From contig CALJDK010000210.1 of NCBI GenBank assembly GCA_938023735.1, forward strand, positions 1-37,003: a DNA stretch of 37,003 bases. The letters run 5' to 3'. Shown piece after piece: positions 32,935-37,003 of the stretch. Under the pieces are notes generated by a model. It was not told where the DNA came from. It saw nothing but the letters and a program-made list of their open reading frames with translations, and ran no database searches. Within the stretch, counting starts at the first letter, position 1; every line of letters starts with the position of its first letter. The stretch is from an uncultured Acidimicrobiales bacterium. GTDB lineage: Bacteria > Actinomycetota > Acidimicrobiia > Acidimicrobiales > SHLQ01. The translations under genes and the position numbers were made by a program.

Positions 32935-35493
32935 GTGAGCGACCGAACGGACCTGCCGATCGAGGCATGTATCGACGATCTTCGTGCGGCGATGGCCGAC
33001 CGGGGTCTCGCGGTGCTTCAGGCCGAGCCGGGTGCTGGCAAGACCACCATCGTGCCGCTGCGTCTGCTCGATGAGCCGTGGGTCGGTAGTGGAAAGATCC
33101 TGATGCTGGAGCCTCGCCGTCTGGCTACCCGAGCGGCGGCGACTCGAATGGCATCGTTGCTGGGCGAACCGGTTGGTCGCACCGTCGGATACGTGACCCG
33201 AGACGATCGCAACGTTTCCGATGCCACGCGCATCGAAGTGGTCACCGAAGGAATCCTCACCCGCCGGCTTCAGAACGACCCGGAGCTCAGCGGTGTGGCC
33301 GTGGTGATCTTTGACGAGTTTCACGAGCGCAGCATTCAAGCCGATGTCGGGTTAGCGCTGGCACTCGATGTGCGTCGGGCGCTTCGCGACGACCTACGCA
33401 TTCTGGTGATGTCGGCCACGATCGACACCAACCAGGTTGCCTCACTTCTCGCCGACACCGGGGCGCACCCCGACGGCGCTGCGCCGATTATCTCGGCGGC
33501 CGGTCGAACGTTTCCTGTCGATATTCGCTGGAAGCCCAAGCAGAAACGCGAGTGGATCGAGCCGGCCACAGCCGATGCGGTGAGACTGGCGCTGAAGGAG
33601 CCCGGCGACGTGCTGGTGTTCCTCCCCGGTGCGGCCGCGATTCGCCGAACCGGGGAGCTGCTGAGCGGCGTCACCTCGCCCGACGGTCAAAAGGTCGATA
33701 TCCGTCCACTGTTTGGCGCCATGGCCAGCGGCGAGCAAGACGCTGCGATCTTGCCCGCACCCCAAGGACACCGCAAGGTGGTGCTGTCCACCGATATCGC
33801 CGAGACGAGTCTGACGGTCGAAGGTGTGCGCACCGTCGTCGACAGCGGTCAGGTGAAGGACCCGCAATTCGACCCGCGAACCGGGATGACCCGACTCCTC
33901 ACCGGTGCCCATTCGCAGGCATCCGCCGACCAGCGAGCCGGCCGGGCCGGACGTGTGGCCCCGGGGGTTGCTATTCGGCTGTGGTCGAAAATGGAGCACG
34001 CAGCTCGCCCCAAATTCACTGCGCCCGAGATTACCCGGATCGACGTGTCGGGATTACTGCTCGAGCTTGGTGCCTGGGGCGTTTCTGACCCTGCTGACCT
34101 GCCTTTTCTCGACCTTCCACCCGACGCCGCCTTGGCCGAAGGGCGCGACCTGCTCACCATGCTGGGAGCCCTGGATGAGGCCGGGCGGCTTAGCGTTGAT
34201 GGTCACGCAATGGCGCGGCTCCCCCTGCACCCCCGGTTGGCTCGGATGGTGCTGGGAGCGAAGGAGATGGACTTGGGCGGCATTGGTTGTGTGCTCGCGG
34301 CACTGCTCGAGGATCGTGATGTTTTGCGAGGCCGCCCGGGCGAGGTCACCGCCGATCTTGGCGAACGCATCGAACTGGTGCTCGACCGGAAACGTCGCAA
34401 CCCAAACGCCGATGTCGGCGGGCTGCACCGAGTGCGGGACCGATCGCGCGATATCGCTCGGCGAGCGGGGATCGATGCCAGCGAAGGATTCGAACGTTCG
34501 AGCCGGCAGGGTGCCGACCTTGCCGGTGCCGTGCTTTCACTCGCGTACCCGGACCGAATAGCGCAGCAGCGGGGGAGAGGTGGAGGCCAGAAGGGCCGTA
34601 ATGGAACCTTCCGCCTTCGCACCGGAAGTGGCGCCGTGCTGGCGGCTGCCGACCCACTCGCGTCTCAAGAAATGTTGGTGGTCGCCGATCTCGACGGCAA
34701 GCGAAACGATGCTCGAATCCGCCTCGCTGCGGCCACCGACAAAGCCGACATCGTCGTGGCCTTTGCCGACGAGATCGAGGAGGTCGCCACCCTGAGCTGG
34801 GATCTTGAACGCAACGACCTGGTGGCCCGATTCGAACAGCGGCTTGGTGCACTGCGACTTGGTTCGGTCGAACGTCGGCCCGAACCCGGGGCGCTCACCG
34901 TGGCAGCTCTCCTGCAACGGGTCCGCGATACCAAGCTGGATGTGCTGGGCTGGACCGAGAGGTCGACAGCGCTTCGCCATCGGCTGCGATTCCTTCACCA
35001 AATCCGCCCCGACGAATGGCCGGACCTTTCCGACCAGGCGCTGTTGGGTTCACTCGACGAATGGCTCGCTCCGTTTCTCGATCGAGCCACGGGAAGAACC
35101 TCGCTGGAAAAAGTCGATCTTCACACTGCGTTGTGGAATCAGATTGGCTACCACCGCCAGGCTGATGTCGACCGACTCACGCCCACCCACCTGGCCATCG
35201 CCGGCGGACGAGAACGACCGATCGATTATTCGGGTGAACAACCAACGGTCGGTGTCCGGGTACAGCAGATGTTTGGCACCACCGAACACCCAACGGTGGT
35301 CGACGGTGGGGTTCCCATCGTGCTTCAGCTCTTATCGCCCGCTGACCGACCGATACAGATCACCGCCGACCTGCCCGGCTTCTGGCAGGGCTCATGGGTC
35401 GACGTGAAGAAGGACTTGGCGGGCCGCTACCCCAAACACAGCTGGCCAGAAGACCCCGCGAACAGCGAGCCACCGAAACCTCGACGCCGCTAA
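32935..35493 (+). CDS. hrpB: ATP-dependent helicase HrpB
   Basis: 852 aa from GTG 32935, with AGGG a few bases upstream. DEAH-type RNA-helicase-like protein: GAGKTT (Walker A, Lys36), DEFHERS (residues 127-133, the DEFH form usual for HrpB), MSATI (motif III), STDIAETSLTVEGV (motif V) and QRAGRAGRVAPG (motif VI). Then come the helicase-associated region and the HrpB-specific C-terminus (IDYSGEQPTVGVRVQQMFGTTEHP, GSWVDVKKDLAGRYPKHSWPEDP). Length is normal for HrpB. The biological role of HrpB is not well defined in bacteria; an RNA function is presumed. Confidence 0.95.
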   Translation: MSDRTDLPIEACIDDLRAAMADRGLAVLQAEPGAGKTTIVPLRLLDEPWVGSGKILMLEPRRLATRAAATRMASLLGEPVGRTVGYVTRDDRNVSDATRIEVVTEGILTRRLQNDPELSGVAVVIFDEFHERSIQADVGLALALDVRRALRDDLRILVMSATIDTNQVASLLADTGAHPDGAAPIISAAGRTFPVDIRWKPKQKREWIEPATADAVRLALKEPGDVLVFLPGAAAIRRTGELLSGVTSPDGQKVDIRPLFGAMASGEQDAAILPAPQGHRKVVLSTDIAETSLTVEGVRTVVDSGQVKDPQFDPRTGMTRLLTGAHSQASADQRAGRAGRVAPGVAIRLWSKMEHAARPKFTAPEITRIDVSGLLLELGAWGVSDPADLPFLDLPPDAALAEGRDLLTMLGALDEAGRLSVDGHAMARLPLHPRLARMVLGAKEMDLGGIGCVLAALLEDRDVLRGRPGEVTADLGERIELVLDRKRRNPNADVGGLHRVRDRSRDIARRAGIDASEGFERSSRQGADLAGAVLSLAYPDRIAQQRGRGGGQKGRNGTFRLRTGSGAVLAAADPLASQEMLVVADLDGKRNDARIRLAAATDKADIVVAFADEIEEVATLSWDLERNDLVARFEQRLGALRLGSVERRPEPGALTVAALLQRVRDTKLDVLGWTERSTALRHRLRFLHQIRPDEWPDLSDQALLGSLDEWLAPFLDRATGRTSLEKVDLHTALWNQIGYHRQADVDRLTPTHLAIAGGRERPIDYSGEQPTVGVRVQQMFGTTEHPTVVDGGVPIVLQLLSPADRPIQITADLPGFWQGSWVDVKKDLAGRYPKHSWPEDPANSEPPKPRRR

Positions 35494-35519
35494 GGTCCGG
35501 TGTCGAGGAGGAACTCGTT

Positions 35520-36026
35520 GTGAGATCACCACGGCATCCCGAACCTGATCCGGTCGGGGACGGGCAAGAATCGGTGTGGTCGTACCCGCGTCCACCAGCA
35601 CTGGAGCCTGCAGCGCGGAAGCTACGCGTCGAGCTGGGCGGCGTGGTGGTTGGTGAATCGACCTCGGGGTTGCGCGTGCTCGAAACGTCGCACCCGCCGA
35701 CCTACTACGTTCCGCTGGCCGACTGCGACCTGACGCTTTTCACTCCTACGGTCGGGGGTCGGAGCTTCTGCGAATGGAAAGGTGTGGCCAGCTACTTCAC
35801 CGTCAGCGCCGGGGGCGTCACCGCCGACGCGGGCGCCTGGACGTACCCCGAGCCGTCACCCACATTTGCCAGCATCGTCGACCATGTGGCGTTCTACCCG
35901 TCGGTGTTCCAGTGCTTCGTCGACGACGAGGCGGTCACGCCACAACCAGGTGCGTTCTACGGCGGCTGGATCACCAGTCATGTGGCTGGGCCATTCAAGG
36001 GCCCACGGGGCACCGAGTGGTGGTAA
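35520..36026 (+). CDS. DUF427-family protein
   Basis: 168 aa from GTG 35520, preceded by AGGAGG at 35506-35511, a near-ideal ribosome binding site. It lies 26 bp after hrpB and is probably co-transcribed with it. Family signatures: KLRVELGGVVVGESTSGLRVLETSHPPTYYVPLAD (split beta strands), CEWKGVASYFTV (the C-KG-ASY motif), WTYPEPSPTFASIVDHVAFYPSVFQCFVDD. Its molecular function is not established. Some members are fused to other enzymes, but this one stands alone. Confidence 0.88.
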   Translation: MRSPRHPEPDPVGDGQESVWSYPRPPALEPAARKLRVELGGVVVGESTSGLRVLETSHPPTYYVPLADCDLTLFTPTVGGRSFCEWKGVASYFTVSAGGVTADAGAWTYPEPSPTFASIVDHVAFYPSVFQCFVDDEAVTPQPGAFYGGWITSHVAGPFKGPRGTEWW

Positions 36027-36045
36027 CCGGCGCACGCCACACCTC

Positions 36046-36470
36046 TTAGGGTTGCACCTGTCCGGTGTCGAGCTGCTCGAGAATCAACCGGCTGTCGGTT
36101 TGGCGAATGCCCGCTTCGTGTTTCAGTCGATTGAGGAGATCGTTGAGGTCGTCGGTGCCTGGAAACTCAGCGGATAGGCGCTTGCGCACATTTTGACATC
36201 CCCTGAGTTTCAAGAAGCCGGCACATTGGGCGAAGCCCAATCCGCGCGGCTTCCTGACACCACGGCCCGGATACGGAAGTCGACCGGTCCGGTCAGGTGG
36301 AAACACTCGATGATCCGGTCGTCCTGAATGACCTTGCGTAGCCCGGACTCGTCGGTACGGTCTTCGCGCCAGCCATCAAGAGCTTCGTTCCTCGGGTGCG
36401 CCCCTCGCACAGCTGTGGCAATCACGCACTGCACTCGACGAGATTCGCCTCGAAGTTCGACTCGCCGCAT
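36046..36470 (-). pseudogene. Broken Lrp/AsnC effector-domain (RAM) gene interrupted by a palindromic element
   Basis: Read on the minus strand from ATG 36470, the protein resembles the ligand-binding half of Lrp/AsnC regulators up to DDRIIECFHLTGPVDFRIRAVV. It then runs into repeat copy 5 and stops at TGA (36210-36212). The rest of the domain, GTDDLNDLLNRLKHEAGIRQ and TDSRLILEQLDTG, continues in another frame and ends at 36046. If about 98 bp (36160-36257) are removed the two halves join at the expected point. No helix-turn-helix is present upstream, so the ancestor was either a stand-alone RAM protein or already truncated. Two short separate polypeptides are possible but unlikely to work. 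Confidence 0.7.
36160..36254 (+). repeat. Palindromic element copy 5: diverged two-hairpin composite
   Basis: Hairpin I: GAAACTCAG (36162-36170) pairs with CTGAGTTTC (36203-36211), then after one mismatch GGAT (36172-36175) with ATCC (36198-36201). The left arm continues CGGATAGG as in copies 2 and 3. After two bases comes hairpin II: GAAGCCG (36214-36220) with CGGCTTC (36247-36253), internal loop GCAC against CCGCG, inner stem ATTGGGC/GCCCAAT, loop GAA. Arm sequences differ from copies 2 and 3 but pairing is kept. Confidence 0.82.
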
Positions 36471-36485
36471 AACCAGGCAGCTCGA

Positions 36486-36524
36486 CCATTCCGCCGAACC
36501 ACTCCGCCGAACTACTCCGCGGAG
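36486..36524. repeat. 13-bp tandem repeat between the Lrp/AsnC remnant and the BMP gene
   Basis: Three adjacent units: CCATTCCGCCGAA (36486), CCACTCCGCCGAA (36499), CTACTCCGCGGAG (36512). The array lies 16 bp upstream of the broken regulator and 60 bp upstream of the divergent lipoprotein gene. It could be a row of operator sites or simple expansion. Confidence 0.75.
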
Positions 36525-36584
36525 TCAGCAAGCAACCGGTCGTCTCTGCACCCAAACCGGGCGAATCTGAGTAGCCTCTGACGG

Positions 36585-37003
36585 GTGATTTCCCCCCGAA
36601 TTCTTGCGCTCGTGCTGAGCGTCGCTCTGCTTGCTCCGTTACTCGCTTCCTGTGGCGAGGATGAGCCCGAACCCGTCGACGCAACGGGTGTGAAGGCGGC
36701 GTGGATCTACGCCGGTCCGGTGGGCAACGTTGGCTGGAACGCCACACACGACGACGCCCGAATCGTCGCCAACGACCTCACTGGAGCCACCACATTCTCG
36801 GTGGCCAACATTCCCGAAGATGGCCCTGACTTTGAAGACCTCGTGCGAGATCTGATCGTCACCGACGGCGTCAACCTGGTCTTCGGAACAGCGTTCGAGT
36901 ACCAGAACGCCATGGAGAAGATGGCGGTCGACTTCCCTGATGTGGTGTTCGAACATGCCGGTGGGTTCAAGCGGAACACCACGAACTTCGGCAACTACTA
37001 CGG
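36585..37003 (+). CDS. BMP/PnrA-type substrate-binding lipoprotein (3' end outside window)
   Basis: Partial, 139 codons from GTG 36585; the frame is open to the right edge. The signal peptide ILALVLSVALLAPLLASC has lipobox Cys23. The mature part begins KAAWIYAGPVGNVGWNATHDDAR and continues FSVANIPEDGPDFEDLVRDL, LVFGTAFEYQNAMEKMAVDFPDVVFEHAGGFK and NFGNYY. This is the standard start of basic-membrane-protein (BMP) family receptors, which bind purine nucleosides or related ligands for ABC importers. Permease and ATPase genes may follow beyond the window. Confidence 0.92.
   Translation, partial: MISPRILALVLSVALLAPLLASCGEDEPEPVDATGVKAAWIYAGPVGNVGWNATHDDARIVANDLTGATTFSVANIPEDGPDFEDLVRDLIVTDGVNLVFGTAFEYQNAMEKMAVDFPDVVFEHAGGFKRNTTNFGNYY

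Noticed and set aside
31801-33339. A 512-codon reading of the propeller lipoprotein gene
   Set aside because: The first about 149 codons overlap hrpB antisense, while a good lipoprotein signal peptide starts at 32892. The shorter reading is preferred.
2827-36254. The palindromes as ends of an insertion sequence or a REP/RAYT unit with its transposase in the window
   Set aside because: No transposase or RAYT-type (Y1 transposase) protein is encoded in the window. A source elsewhere in the genome remains possible.
36471-36747. A helix-turn-helix domain for the broken Lrp/AsnC gene
   Set aside because: None of the minus-strand frames in this stretch shows an AsnC-type HTH. The region holds the 13-bp repeats and the divergent BMP gene.

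Overview
The window looks like a chromosomal segment of a high-GC actinobacterium, probably from the class Acidimicrobiia (Ilumatobacter-like). This rests on high GC, frequent GTG starts, a long Lhr helicase, a single-chain pyruvate carboxylase, a fused double-ATPase ECF transporter protein of the mycobacterial type, several Cys-anchored lipoproteins and very compact gene packing. The class is an inference; no rRNA or other taxonomic marker is present. Most genes are ordinary chromosomal genes. No phage, plasmid, CRISPR, tRNA or transposase gene was seen.

Layout. 1-1033: 3' end of a secreted trypsin-like protease with RTX calcium-binding repeats. 1.2-6.4 kb: a TetR regulator with two inverted repeats upstream, then lhr. 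6.7-10.4 kb: an LLM-class flavin oxidoreductase convergent with serB, then a hydantoinase-like amidohydrolase. 10.5-16.0 kb: a large PAS/GAF/GGDEF/EAL protein with degenerate catalytic motifs, divergent from a substrate-binding lipoprotein. 16.0-19.9 kb: pyruvate carboxylase followed by a small SRPBCC-like gene. 20.1-21.6 kb: a small unknown protein and an EamA exporter. 21.7-23.5 kb: a coupled pair of glycosyltransferases. 23.6-28.96 kb: a PH-like unknown, a sphingosine-1-phosphate-lyase-like PLP enzyme, a YbhN-type membrane protein, an alpha/beta hydrolase and a patatin. 28.96-31.8 kb: an ECF transporter module (S-A-A fusion plus EcfT). 31.8-36.0 kb: a beta-propeller-like lipoprotein, hrpB and a DUF427 protein. 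36.0-37.0 kb: a broken Lrp/AsnC effector-domain gene and the 5' end of a BMP-type nucleoside-binding lipoprotein.

The most unusual content is a family of palindromic repeats. A 51-bp unit (12-bp arms, 25-bp centre) occurs four times almost unchanged: in frame inside lhr, in frame inside the lipoprotein at 14 kb, in frame inside the PLP enzyme, and directly at the stop codon of the EamA gene. At two loci it is followed by a second hairpin of 40 bases with a conserved internal loop. A fifth, strongly diverged composite copy at 36.16-36.25 kb keeps both hairpins through paired base changes and interrupts the Lrp/AsnC domain. Because 51 is a multiple of three and four of the six frames are open, the unit can enter genes and be translated as an extra 17-residue peptide. 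This recalls the Rickettsia palindromic elements (RPE), but here in an actinobacterium, with a two-hairpin architecture and with covariation.

The rest of the window is mainly central metabolism (serine, anaplerosis, hydantoin/pyrimidine), nucleic-acid helicases, envelope and lipid enzymes, and solute uptake.
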